Shown: positions 1 through 8,019 of the stretch, piece by piece
Layout: each line of letters starts with the position of its first letter
Position numbering within the stretch: position 1 is the first letter of the stretch
NCBI GenBank assembly: GCA_002492465.1
Contig: DKYT01000013.1
Span: 49,337 to 113,336 of the forward strand
Reading direction: 5' to 3'
DNA length: 64,000 nt
DNA from: Lachnospiraceae bacterium UBA7093
GTDB lineage: Bacteria > Bacillota > Clostridia > Lachnospirales > Lachnospiraceae
Made by a program: the position numbers and the translations under genes
The notes under the pieces: model-generated
Seen by the model: only the letters and a program-made list of their open reading frames with translations
The model's database searches: none
What the model was told of the DNA's origin: nothing

Positions 1-1175
1 GCGATTATCCTACCAAGGTAGAAACGGCACTGCTTGGCGGAGACGACAGCGTTGACATTATTGTAGGCGAGCCTAAGATGCTTCAGTCCATGTATGATGC
101 GGAATTCTTTGCAAATCTGGACGATTTTGGCGCAAAAGATTACGAAGGACAGATCGTTGATTATGTATGGCAGGTTGGACAGGATGATGAAGGCATCCAG
201 AGAGCCATTTCCTACCAGATTACACCCATCGGTTTCTACTACAGAAGAGACATTGCCGATAAGGTATTTGGTTACTCAGATCCCGAATCAGTAGGCAAAC
301 TGTTTGCTGATTACGATACCATCATTGAAACCGGCAAAACCCTTAAGGATGCAGGCTACAGAATCTTTGCTTCCGACGCTGAAACGCAGCACTTTAAAGG
401 ACAGAGCTCATGGGTAGTGGACGGCGTATTGAATGTTGACCCTCACAGATATGAATTTATGGATCTTGCCGTTGACCTTTACAAGGAAGATCTGACAGCG
501 TATGCATCACAGTGGACAGCTCCCTGGTATCAGGCTATGAGCGGCCCCGTTCCGATCTTGAATGCAGATATTCAGGGCGGCGTATGGGATACCGACGAAA
601 ACGGCGATCCTCTCTTGAATGTATGGGATGCTGAAAACTTTAACGCTAACGTTGGAAATTATTCCGATGAAACAGCAGAAGTATTTGCATTTGGACTTCC
701 CGCATGGGGCGTACTCACATTGAGAGATAATGTAGGCGACACCGCAGGGCTTTGGGGCGTGTGCGCCGGTCCCGATTACGGATATGACGGCGGTACTTAT
801 ATCGGTATCAGCGATCAGTCCAAGAATAAAGACCTTGCATGGGAATTTGTGAAGTTCTGTACCTTAAATGAAGAAACTGCCGACTGGTGGATCGAGGCTT
901 CTCAGGGCGATACCGTTTCTCTGATCTCCGCACTTGAAAAGCACGCAGAGGACGGCAACGAAACCTATGGCGGACAGCAGCTGTATAAGTTCTGGCTGGA
1001 GCAGGCAAAGGGAATTAACTTATCCAACGTAACAGAATATGATACGGCAATCGACGCAGCATGGAGCAATGCGATTACAGCAGTTAAGACGGGAGAAAAG
1101 ACCAAGGATGAGGCGATAGAGGGCTTCTACGATGAGGTTGCGGCTACCTATCCGGATCTTGAGATCAACCGGTAA
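1..1175 (+). CDS. ABC transporter sugar-binding protein, 5' end outside window
   Basis: This is the C-terminal 390 residues of an extracellular solute-binding protein of the type that delivers sugars or oligosaccharides to CUT1 ABC permeases. The frame is open from base 3, so the start codon and signal peptide lie upstream of the window. Visible features typical of the family are the DDSVDIIVGEP stretch near the beginning, an aromatic-rich ligand-cleft region (for example SSWVV and APWYQAMSG) and a late GGTYIGISDQSKNKDLAWEFVKF segment that I read as the usual helix before the C-terminal lobe. It is followed by two permease genes in the same direction, which makes it the binding protein of that importer. 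The ligand cannot be read from sequence. Confidence 0.88.
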   Translation, partial: DYPTKVETALLGGDDSVDIIVGEPKMLQSMYDAEFFANLDDFGAKDYEGQIVDYVWQVGQDDEGIQRAISYQITPIGFYYRRDIADKVFGYSDPESVGKLFADYDTIIETGKTLKDAGYRIFASDAETQHFKGQSSWVVDGVLNVDPHRYEFMDLAVDLYKEDLTAYASQWTAPWYQAMSGPVPILNADIQGGVWDTDENGDPLLNVWDAENFNANVGNYSDETAEVFAFGLPAWGVLTLRDNVGDTAGLWGVCAGPDYGYDGGTYIGISDQSKNKDLAWEFVKFCTLNEETADWWIEASQGDTVSLISALEKHAEDGNETYGGQQLYKFWLEQAKGINLSNVTEYDTAIDAAWSNAITAVKTGEKTKDEAIEGFYDEVAATYPDLEINR

Positions 1176-1195
1176 ATAGTGACAGAATTCTAAGA

Positions 1196-1219
1196 GCGAA
1201 GGGTGTAAAAGCCCTTCTC
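1196..1219 (+). other. intercistronic hairpin after the binding-protein gene
   Basis: GAAGGG (1198-1203) can pair with CCCTTC (1212-1217) around an eight-base loop, with flanking bases extending the stem slightly. It lies between the stop of the binding-protein gene and the ribosome binding site of the first permease and has no T-tract. Such hairpins commonly protect or partly terminate binding-protein mRNA so that more binding protein than permease is made; that role is inferred here. Confidence 0.5.
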
Positions 1220-1253
1220 TCTGTTCCTAAAAACATTGGTGGAGGTGATACAT

Positions 1254-2174
1254 ATGGCTGGTGGCAATGTTGCTATAAAAAAACAGAAAAAGAAAAATTA
1301 TAACAATATGGCATACTTTTTTGTACTGCCTTTTGTATTGGTATTCCTGATTTTCAGTGTGTATCCTGTTTTTCGTACGCTGCAGCTTTCCTTTGCAAAT
1401 TATAAAGGCTTTGGAAAAATCGATTATATAGGCTTTAAAAATTACATTCGCGTATTGAAGGATCCGTATTTTTGGACGGCATTGGGCAATACCATTAAAA
1501 TTTGGAGCGTTAATATTGTGCTGCAGCTTGGGATGGCGTTTTTGTTGACCATCGTATTCAGCGATATCAAGTATAAGATTAAAGGTCTTGGTTTTTTCAG
1601 GGCGGTTTATTATCTGCCCAATATTATTGCGGCAACTTCCGTTGCATTCCTGTTTAAGACCCTGTTGGACTGGAGATACGGAACCATCAACCAGATTCTG
1701 GCGAAGGTGGGCGTGGATTCGCCTATTAACTGGCTGGGGCAGCCTTTTACGGCGCAGCTGTCTATTTCTTTGATACAGACCTGGATGTGGTTCGGCAATT
1801 CCTTCATTATGCTGATGGCTGGGGTACAGGGTATTAACAAGGATTACTTTGAAGCGGCGTCCATCGATGGCGCAGGGCGGTGGAAAAGCTTTTACTATAT
1901 AACCCTTCCGCTGCTTCGTCCCATTTTACTGTATGTTACCATAACTTCCCTGATCGGCGGCATTCAGATGTTCGACCTGCCGTTCCTGATCGGTACCGTA
2001 AACGGAGAACCTCTTGGGGCAACCCAGACGGCAATTATGTATCTGTATAAATTTGGCTTTGCAACCAGACCCAAGCAGGTGGGATATGCCTCGGCAATTG
2101 CGTATGTATTGTTCCTGATGATTTTGATTATATCCATTATACAATTCAAGGTCATGAACAGAAAGGAGGACTAG
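1254..2174 (+). CDS. sugar ABC transporter permease, MalF-like (CUT1)
   Basis: The gene encodes one of the two membrane subunits of a CUT1-type carbohydrate importer, 306 residues with about six membrane segments beginning near residue 20. The cytoplasmic EAA loop that docks the ATPase is clear at about residue 200 (EAASIDGAGRWKSFYYITLP). The ATG at 1254 is preferred because GGAGG at 1241-1245 lies eight bases upstream; a TTG at 1236 is in frame but overlaps that ribosome binding site. It is followed after three bases by the second permease. No ATPase gene is present, so the system probably uses a shared MsmX-type ATPase encoded elsewhere, as is usual for such operons in Firmicutes. Confidence 0.92.
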   Translation: MAGGNVAIKKQKKKNYNNMAYFFVLPFVLVFLIFSVYPVFRTLQLSFANYKGFGKIDYIGFKNYIRVLKDPYFWTALGNTIKIWSVNIVLQLGMAFLLTIVFSDIKYKIKGLGFFRAVYYLPNIIAATSVAFLFKTLLDWRYGTINQILAKVGVDSPINWLGQPFTAQLSISLIQTWMWFGNSFIMLMAGVQGINKDYFEAASIDGAGRWKSFYYITLPLLRPILLYVTITSLIGGIQMFDLPFLIGTVNGEPLGATQTAIMYLYKFGFATRPKQVGYASAIAYVLFLMILIISIIQFKVMNRKED

Positions 2175-2177
2175 GGT

Positions 2178-3005
2178 ATGGCTTATAAAATTAAAAAAGG
2201 AATCGTGTATCTTGTTTTAATTTTCCTGGCTGTTATCTGTATGGTTCCCTTTCTGCTGATGCTGGTGAACGCCACCAGAAGCGGAAGAGAGATTATGACA
2301 TCCTTTACGCTGATTCCCGGCGACAGTCTGAAGGATAACTGGAATGCGGTGTTTGGTTTCTTTAACTTATTCCAGGGCTTGTGGAACAGCTTTAAGATTG
2401 CAGTTCCCGCAACAATCCTTACATCCTATTTTTCCGCGTTAACGGCATATGCGTTGACGGTATACAAGTTTAAAGGAAAAAATGTGATTTTCTATACCAT
2501 CGTTATTTTTATGATGATTCCGGGACAGCTGAGTCTGATTGGTTTTTACAACCTGGTATCGGGGCTGAAGCTGATCGATTCCTATGTTCCGCTGATCATT
2601 CCGGCGATTGCGTCTCCCGGCACGGTATTTTTCCTGAAGCAGTATCTGGAATCCGTTTTGCCCATGGCGTTGCTGGAAGCGGCAAGAATCGACGGGGCAA
2701 AGGAAATCAGTATTTTCCATAAAATCGTATTTCCGATTATGGCGCCCGGCGTTGCCACCATGGCGATCGGCAGCTTTATCGGCAACTGGAACTCTTACCT
2801 GATTCCATTGCTTTTGCTGAATTCCCCCAAGAAATTCACCCTGCCCGTTATGATCGCATCCCTGAACGCATCAAAAGATATCGGTACAAACCAGGGCGCG
2901 ATTTATATGGCGCTTGCCGTGTCCATTGTTCCTGTTTTGATCGTATTCTGCTTCTGCTCGAAATATATTATCAGCAGTATTTCGGCAGGCAGTGTAAAAG
3001 AATAA
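2178..3005 (+). CDS. sugar ABC transporter permease, MalG-like (CUT1)
   Basis: This is the second membrane subunit of the importer, 275 residues, with an N-terminal membrane helix (about residues 9-30) and about five further helices. The EAA docking loop is at about residue 168 (EAARIDGAKEISIFHKIVFP). The start has AAGGAGGA just upstream, overlapping the end of the preceding permease gene, so the pair is almost certainly translated together. It ends the operon: a strong hairpin follows the stop codon directly. The length and motif order are normal for MalG-type subunits. The substrate is not determinable from this sequence. Confidence 0.92.
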   Translation: MAYKIKKGIVYLVLIFLAVICMVPFLLMLVNATRSGREIMTSFTLIPGDSLKDNWNAVFGFFNLFQGLWNSFKIAVPATILTSYFSALTAYALTVYKFKGKNVIFYTIVIFMMIPGQLSLIGFYNLVSGLKLIDSYVPLIIPAIASPGTVFFLKQYLESVLPMALLEAARIDGAKEISIFHKIVFPIMAPGVATMAIGSFIGNWNSYLIPLLLLNSPKKFTLPVMIASLNASKDIGTNQGAIYMALAVSIVPVLIVFCFCSKYIISSISAGSVKE

Positions 3006-3008
3006 ACA

Positions 3009-3037
3009 AACGCCGTCACGCAGAGCGTGGCGGCGTT
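3009..3037 (+). terminator. hairpin after the permease operon, shared repeat sequence
   Basis: AACGCCGTCACGC (3009-3021) pairs with GCGTGGCGGCGTT (3025-3037) around AGA, with one G-T wobble. It begins three bases after the permease stop codon. It lacks a long T-tract, so termination strength is uncertain. Read on the minus strand, it closely resembles the sequence that follows the lactonase-fold gene at 45767 and, less exactly, the one after serA at 59680. Confidence 0.6.
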
Positions 3038-3039
3038 CG

Positions 3040-3068
3040 TTGCATTCTGGACGATTTTTAGATATAAT
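3040..3068 (+). promoter_or_regulatory. predicted sigma-A promoter of binding protein-yesMN operon
   Basis: A TTGCAT -35 box (3040-3045) and a perfect TATAAT -10 box (3063-3068) are separated by 17 bases. It stands between the hairpin ending the permease operon and the next lipoprotein gene, so the binding protein-kinase-regulator set appears to have its own promoter. Confidence 0.75.
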
Positions 3069-3103
3069 AAAGATAGATGGAAACAGGAGCAGGAGAGTAA
3101 TTT

Positions 3104-4699
3104 ATGGCTGAGAAAATACAGGTGCGGATCCTTTGCATACTGATGCTTACAGCGTTATTTCTGACGGCATGCAGAGGAGAGGCAGCGCAGGAAGCAGAAG
3201 CGGGGGGAGCGGCAGGAGAGCCGATTACCCTGGACTGGTACATTAATTATACATGGTATAATACCCCTTGGGGAGGCAATGTGGTTTCCGACCAGATCAC
3301 CCAGGATACAGGCATCCGCATTCATTTCGTCTCGCCTATGGGAAACGAGGAAGAAAAATTTAACGCCCTGATGTCATCGGATTCTCTTCCGGATCTGATT
3401 ACCCTTGGCTGGTGGGAGAACCAGGTGGACGAAATGATCGACGGCGACATGGTATATGCCTTGAATGAACTGGCGGATGAATATGACGCTTATTTCTGGC
3501 AGGTGGCGGATCCTACTGTGGTTTCCTGGTATACCAGGGAGGACGGGAATCTGTATTGCTATCCCAATTCTTTTTATACGCCTTCGGATTATGAGAAGTA
3601 TGATAATATAGGTTCCAATCAGACTTTTCTTGTGAGAAAAGATATTTACGAGGCTTTGGGATGTCCGGACATGACCACAAGGGAGGGCTTTAAGGACGCC
3701 GTAAGGCGCGCCGCCCGGCAGTTCCCCGAAGTGGAGGGATATCCGTTGATTCCCATAGGCGCCCATGAATTTAATCACACAGGCTGCGTATCCTTTGATC
3801 AGTATCTGCAGAATTTTCTCGCCGTGCCTTATGAAAAGGATGGGGAATATTATGACAGATACACGGATCCGGAATATATTGCATGGCTGAAAACCTTCCG
3901 GGAGCTGGGGGAGGAAGGTTATTTGAAGGAGGACATTTTCATCGACCAGAGAACCCAGATGGAGGAAAAGCTGGCGAGAGGGCAGTATTTCTGCATGCTT
4001 TATCAGAGAACCGATATAGTAGGACAGCAGTCTGAGCTGTACACGAAGAATCCGGATATGGTTTATATAGCGGTAGACGGACCCCAAAATACGGCGGGAG
4101 ACGATCCGGTGCTTCCGGGAGGCGGATTGAACGGATGGACGGTTACTTTCATTTCAAAAAATTGCAAATATCCCGATCGGGCGATTAAGCTGTTTTCCTA
4201 TCTTATGAGCGAGAAGGGACAAAAGCTGGTCTACCTTGGCGTGGAGGGTATTACTTATGATATGGTAGACGGAAAGCCGGTGGTAAAGGAAGAGGTTTTG
4301 GAGCTGTTAAACAGCGACCGTGAGCAATATGATGCAATTTACGGAGCGGACGACGCATATTGGATGTTTCAGGATAATGTAAAACAGCTGGAGTGGCGGA
4401 TGCCTTCTGTGCCGCCCAACGGGCAGCTGGAGGAATGGACCTATCCCTATACCCATTATCTTGCCCAGTATGAGATCAGCTTTGACCGAAACACAGAGGC
4501 GGGAGATGCGGATGTAAACATTAAAAAGCTGTGGAGCAAAACTTTGCCTAACCTTTTATTGGCGCCTACGGAGGAAGAATTTGATCGTATTATGGACGAC
4601 TTTATAAAGGAACGGGAAAGGCTGGGCTTTGACCTGGTAGTGGAAGAAAGTGCCAGACAGACGCGGGAGATAAAAGAAAGGCTTGGACTGCAGGAATAA
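3104..4699 (+). CDS. extracellular solute-binding lipoprotein (large, LplA-like)
   Basis: The 531-residue product starts with a short positively charged segment and a hydrophobic stretch ending in the lipobox LTAC, which puts the lipid-anchored cysteine at residue 23. The mature protein has the look of the large binding proteins (about 500 residues) that serve oligosaccharide or complex-sugar importers: LDWYINYTWYNTPWGGN at the N terminus of the mature chain and a SEKGQKLVYLGVEGITYDM segment near residue 375, typical of the C-terminal lobe of this family. The start is supported by GGAGCAGGAGAG upstream. No permease gene follows; the next two genes are a sensor kinase and its regulator, so it may act as a sensing partner of the kinase as well as, or instead of, a transport protein. 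Confidence 0.85.
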   Translation: MAEKIQVRILCILMLTALFLTACRGEAAQEAEAGGAAGEPITLDWYINYTWYNTPWGGNVVSDQITQDTGIRIHFVSPMGNEEEKFNALMSSDSLPDLITLGWWENQVDEMIDGDMVYALNELADEYDAYFWQVADPTVVSWYTREDGNLYCYPNSFYTPSDYEKYDNIGSNQTFLVRKDIYEALGCPDMTTREGFKDAVRRAARQFPEVEGYPLIPIGAHEFNHTGCVSFDQYLQNFLAVPYEKDGEYYDRYTDPEYIAWLKTFRELGEEGYLKEDIFIDQRTQMEEKLARGQYFCMLYQRTDIVGQQSELYTKNPDMVYIAVDGPQNTAGDDPVLPGGGLNGWTVTFISKNCKYPDRAIKLFSYLMSEKGQKLVYLGVEGITYDMVDGKPVVKEEVLELLNSDREQYDAIYGADDAYWMFQDNVKQLEWRMPSVPPNGQLEEWTYPYTHYLAQYEISFDRNTEAGDADVNIKKLWSKTLPNLLLAPTEEEFDRIMDDFIKERERLGFDLVVEESARQTREIKERLGLQE

Positions 4700-4719
4700 G
4701 CGGCAAGATGGAGACTGAA

Positions 4720-6519
4720 ATGAAAGGAATAAAGGAAAGGTTTCAAGGCTATAAGCTGAATACGAAAATCACAATTATCTGCCTTCTTTTTATTCTGATT
4801 CCCATGATCGGACTTCCAAGCTGGCTTTTTCATGTGATGGAGGATAACCTGATCAGTGAAAAAAGCAATGCCATGGAGTATAAGCTGAGCAAGGGCTATG
4901 ATCAGATTGTCACCGGAATAGACGCGGTTAATATGTCTACCCAGTTTTTTCTCAGCGATCAGGGTTTAAAGGACTTTTTGGTTGCAAGGAAAAAGGGGGA
5001 GGAATATGCAACGGAGGAGCTTCTGGAATTTTACAACACCGATATTGCTTCGCTGGAAAGAATGGTCAATAATAATACGGCGCTTTATCAGGTTCGGGTA
5101 TATGCGGAGGATTCTTTCATGCAGGAAATGATGCCCATTCTTTACCGTAGAGACCGTTTGGAAAAACAGGAATTTGCAGAGGACGGCGTGACTTATGGCT
5201 GGAAATTTGATTATGAGGACAGGTTATTTTCCCGCTATGAGCAGTATCGGGGAAGCAGGAAGGTTTTAGCGCTGATCACGCCCATAGAGGTTTACGGACT
5301 GGGCGAAATCGGGGTGATAGAGGCGGCGATGAGCATGGATACCATGTTTCCTCTGATCTACGATTCCACAAAAGAAGAATGGAGCTGTTTTATCGACGAG
5401 AGTGGGAGGGCTTATTTTGCAGGGGAATTTCATACGGAAGAAAATCAAAGGCTTGCGGCGCAGATCTTAGAGGAAAATACAGACAAAGAAGGGGAACTTT
5501 CTGTTTATTACAGAAAAGACGGAAAGCGGCGGCTGATTGTTGGGTGTCAGAAGGTCAGGGAACTAAACGGTATGCTGATCAGCGTGGATGATTTTTCTAA
5601 AGACATGAAGCAGATTTACCGCCAGCGCAGTATTTTTATTTTTGCGGGAATTTTGGTTATGGCGCTGTTGGCAGTGGCGGTAAACGGGGCGGCGAAAAAG
5701 CTCCTTAGCCGGTTTTATGTAATCCTTCACGCTATTCGGAAGGTGCAGAAGGGAGATCTGGATGTAGTGATCGAAAACTGCGGAACAGATGAGATGGGAG
5801 AGCTGGGGAATCAGATCAATAAGATGCTGGTTAATATCAAACAGCTTACCGCAGACAACCTGAATCATGAGCTATTAATGAAAAACACGCAGATTCGGGC
5901 GCTGCAGAACCAGATCAATGCCCATTTTATTTATAACGTTCTGGAATCCATCAAAATGATGGCGGAGATTGAAGAAAAATATGAGATTCCCGATGCCATC
6001 ACCGCGTTGGGAAAGCTGCTCCGCTACAGCATGAAATGGACAAAAGATAATGTAACCATAGAGGAAGAGCTGGAATATGTCCGCAATTACCTGCGGCTGG
6101 TTAACCTGCGGTTCGATTATGAGATTTACCTGTCGGAAAACATACCGGAAATTATCCGGCGGCAGAAAATTCCCAAGATGTCCCTGCAGCCGATTGTGGA
6201 AAACGCCATCTATCATGGAATCGAGCAGATGGCGGAGGACACCAACATATACATAAAAGGTATTGTAAAGGGTCAGGATTGTATGATTGAGATTACGGAT
6301 GCAGGCAGAGGAATGGATCAGGAAGAGGTAGAGAAGCTGTATCAAAGGATAAACGGAGAGCTGGAGGCGTCAGGAGGCTCAGGAAACGGCATTGGACTGA
6401 AAAATGTACAGGATCGGATTAAAATCAGCTTTGGAGAAAAATATGGAATTGAAATTGCATCGAAGCTGGGCTGTTATACAAAAGTAATGATCTGCATTCC
6501 CATGACAGAAGAGGGATAA
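4720..6519 (+). CDS. sensor histidine kinase, YesM type
   Basis: This is a membrane-bound histidine kinase of about 599 residues. It has a first membrane helix at about residues 17-34, an extracellular sensor region of about 265 residues, a second helix at about 305-324, a HAMP-like linker, the His_kinase domain with NQINAHFIYNVLESIK (phosphoacceptor His about 402), and an HATPase domain with NAIYHGIEQM and GNGIGLKNVQDRI. The usual family motif reads PHFLYN; here Ala replaces Pro before His. The start at 4720 is chosen because GGAG at 4710-4713 is well placed; an in-frame ATG at 4708 has no clear ribosome binding site. The gene follows the lipoprotein by a short gap and precedes the regulator, so it probably senses carbohydrate availability through that binding protein. 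Confidence 0.9.
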   Translation: MKGIKERFQGYKLNTKITIICLLFILIPMIGLPSWLFHVMEDNLISEKSNAMEYKLSKGYDQIVTGIDAVNMSTQFFLSDQGLKDFLVARKKGEEYATEELLEFYNTDIASLERMVNNNTALYQVRVYAEDSFMQEMMPILYRRDRLEKQEFAEDGVTYGWKFDYEDRLFSRYEQYRGSRKVLALITPIEVYGLGEIGVIEAAMSMDTMFPLIYDSTKEEWSCFIDESGRAYFAGEFHTEENQRLAAQILEENTDKEGELSVYYRKDGKRRLIVGCQKVRELNGMLISVDDFSKDMKQIYRQRSIFIFAGILVMALLAVAVNGAAKKLLSRFYVILHAIRKVQKGDLDVVIENCGTDEMGELGNQINKMLVNIKQLTADNLNHELLMKNTQIRALQNQINAHFIYNVLESIKMMAEIEEKYEIPDAITALGKLLRYSMKWTKDNVTIEEELEYVRNYLRLVNLRFDYEIYLSENIPEIIRRQKIPKMSLQPIVENAIYHGIEQMAEDTNIYIKGIVKGQDCMIEITDAGRGMDQEEVEKLYQRINGELEASGGSGNGIGLKNVQDRIKISFGEKYGIEIASKLGCYTKVMICIPMTEEG

Positions 6520-6543
6520 AGAATAAATGGAATGGAGGGAAAG

Positions 6544-8019
6544 ATGAGAACCCTTTTGATTGTAGAAGACGAAAAAATGATACGCCAGGGTATCAAGGCT
6601 ATGGTACAGCGCAGCGGCGTTCCGGTAGATCATATTCTGGAATGCAACAATGGAGAGGCAGCGCTTGAAATACTGAAAATGCAGAAGGTAGACGTGATGT
6701 TTACAGATATCCGTATGCCCAAAATGGATGGCATTGCCCTGGTAAAGGCGATGCAGGAGCTGCCGCAGTGCCCTTTGACCGTTGCAGTAAGCGGATATGA
6801 TGATTTTTCCTATGCTGTGGAAATGATGAGAATGGGAGTGAGGGAGTATCTCTTAAAGCCTGTGGACAGAGAGAAGGTCAAGGAAGTGCTGATCCGGCTG
6901 AATGAGGAGATCACCATGGGAAAGGAAAGCGCCAGACAGGACAGGAGTCTTGGATATCAGCAGCTGAAATATGCCCTTTTGAATCAGAATCTGACAGAGT
7001 CCGAAAAGCAATTGCTGGTGAAGCAGTATGGGGATTCTTTTTTCTCAGGAGAATATCTGATAGTGCTGACCAACCATGCAGAGGGAGTATGGGAGAACCT
7101 GGAGGAGGAAAATCCATTTATTTTTCTAAATGAAGTAGAGGGGAACGACCTGTTTATTACAGACCAAAAATATTTATCCATTTTACTTTTGGATGAGCTT
7201 GCAGGCTGCTATGTGGGAATCAGCGGCGTTCATTCTGGAATGGAAACCCTGAGAGAAGCTTACGGGGAAGCTCTTGGAGCGCGGAAGGAAGCGTTTTATC
7301 TTGGAAAGTCTGCGGTCTTTTTTGAGGAAATGATTACCGGAAAGGAAAAAAGTCTTTCGCTGGAAGAGGGGATGATCAGGCAGATCGTGCAGCAGTTGGG
7401 AACAGATAAATATGAAAACGCGCTGAAAAGCCTGAAACGGATCTTTAAAAACGCCTCCCTGGGGGGATATGCACCCTCTGACCTGGAAAGGGCAATAGAC
7501 ATTATGATGGAGGAAATTCTTGCTACCTACGCAGGTGTTTTAAAAGTTGAGCGAAAAGAGGTAGAAGAATATTTTAGAATCTATGGCTTTAACTGCCTGG
7601 AAGAGTACGAGACGGAACTGACGGGATGGCTTACCAGATTCTGCGAAACGCTGAACAGTCGGTTTGACGATTATAAAAATAAGCAGAAGATTCAGCAGGC
7701 TGTGAGGTACATTGAAGAAAACTATCATAAGGATCTGAATATGGCGGTGGTTTCCAACCAGATTTCCATGAATTATTCCTTATTTTCTTATGTTTTTAAG
7801 CAGTACACAGGAAATAATTTTGTAAATTATTTAAAAGAAATCAGAATCAGGGAGGCAAAGCGCCTGTTGGAGGAAACGGATCTGAAGGTGATTGAGATCA
7901 GCGAGCAGGTGGGATACGAAAATGAAAAGCATTTTATGAAAACCTTTAAAGCTTCCTGCGGGGTTTCTCCAACAGAATACAGAAAGAACATGCAGTTTAA
8001 GGGGGACAAAAATCCCTAG
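6544..8019 (+). CDS. response regulator with AraC-type DNA-binding domain, YesN type
   Basis: The product (491 residues) has an N-terminal receiver domain with the acidic pair VEDE near residue 8, phosphoacceptor Asp55 in FTDIRMPKMDG, and the conserved Lys in LLKPVDR. A long middle region of unclear fold follows. The C-terminal 100 residues form a double helix-turn-helix of the AraC family (YIEENYHKDLNMAVVSNQ, then YENEKHFMKTFKASCGVSP). It is the partner of the YesM kinase just upstream and probably activates carbohydrate uptake genes nearby. The ATG at 6544 has GGAGGG eight bases upstream, so it is preferred to the in-frame ATG at 6532. Its TAG stop overlaps the TAG stop of the convergent gene inside the palindrome CTAG. 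Confidence 0.92.
   Translation: MRTLLIVEDEKMIRQGIKAMVQRSGVPVDHILECNNGEAALEILKMQKVDVMFTDIRMPKMDGIALVKAMQELPQCPLTVAVSGYDDFSYAVEMMRMGVREYLLKPVDREKVKEVLIRLNEEITMGKESARQDRSLGYQQLKYALLNQNLTESEKQLLVKQYGDSFFSGEYLIVLTNHAEGVWENLEEENPFIFLNEVEGNDLFITDQKYLSILLLDELAGCYVGISGVHSGMETLREAYGEALGARKEAFYLGKSAVFFEEMITGKEKSLSLEEGMIRQIVQQLGTDKYENALKSLKRIFKNASLGGYAPSDLERAIDIMMEEILATYAGVLKVERKEVEEYFRIYGFNCLEEYETELTGWLTRFCETLNSRFDDYKNKQKIQQAVRYIEENYHKDLNMAVVSNQISMNYSLFSYVFKQYTGNNFVNYLKEIRIREAKRLLEETDLKVIEISEQVGYENEKHFMKTFKASCGVSPTEYRKNMQFKGDKNP

Noticed and set aside
3374..4087. Long minus-strand open frame inside the second binding-protein gene
   Set aside because: It is antisense to a well-supported lipoprotein gene and shows no protein motif or ribosome binding site.
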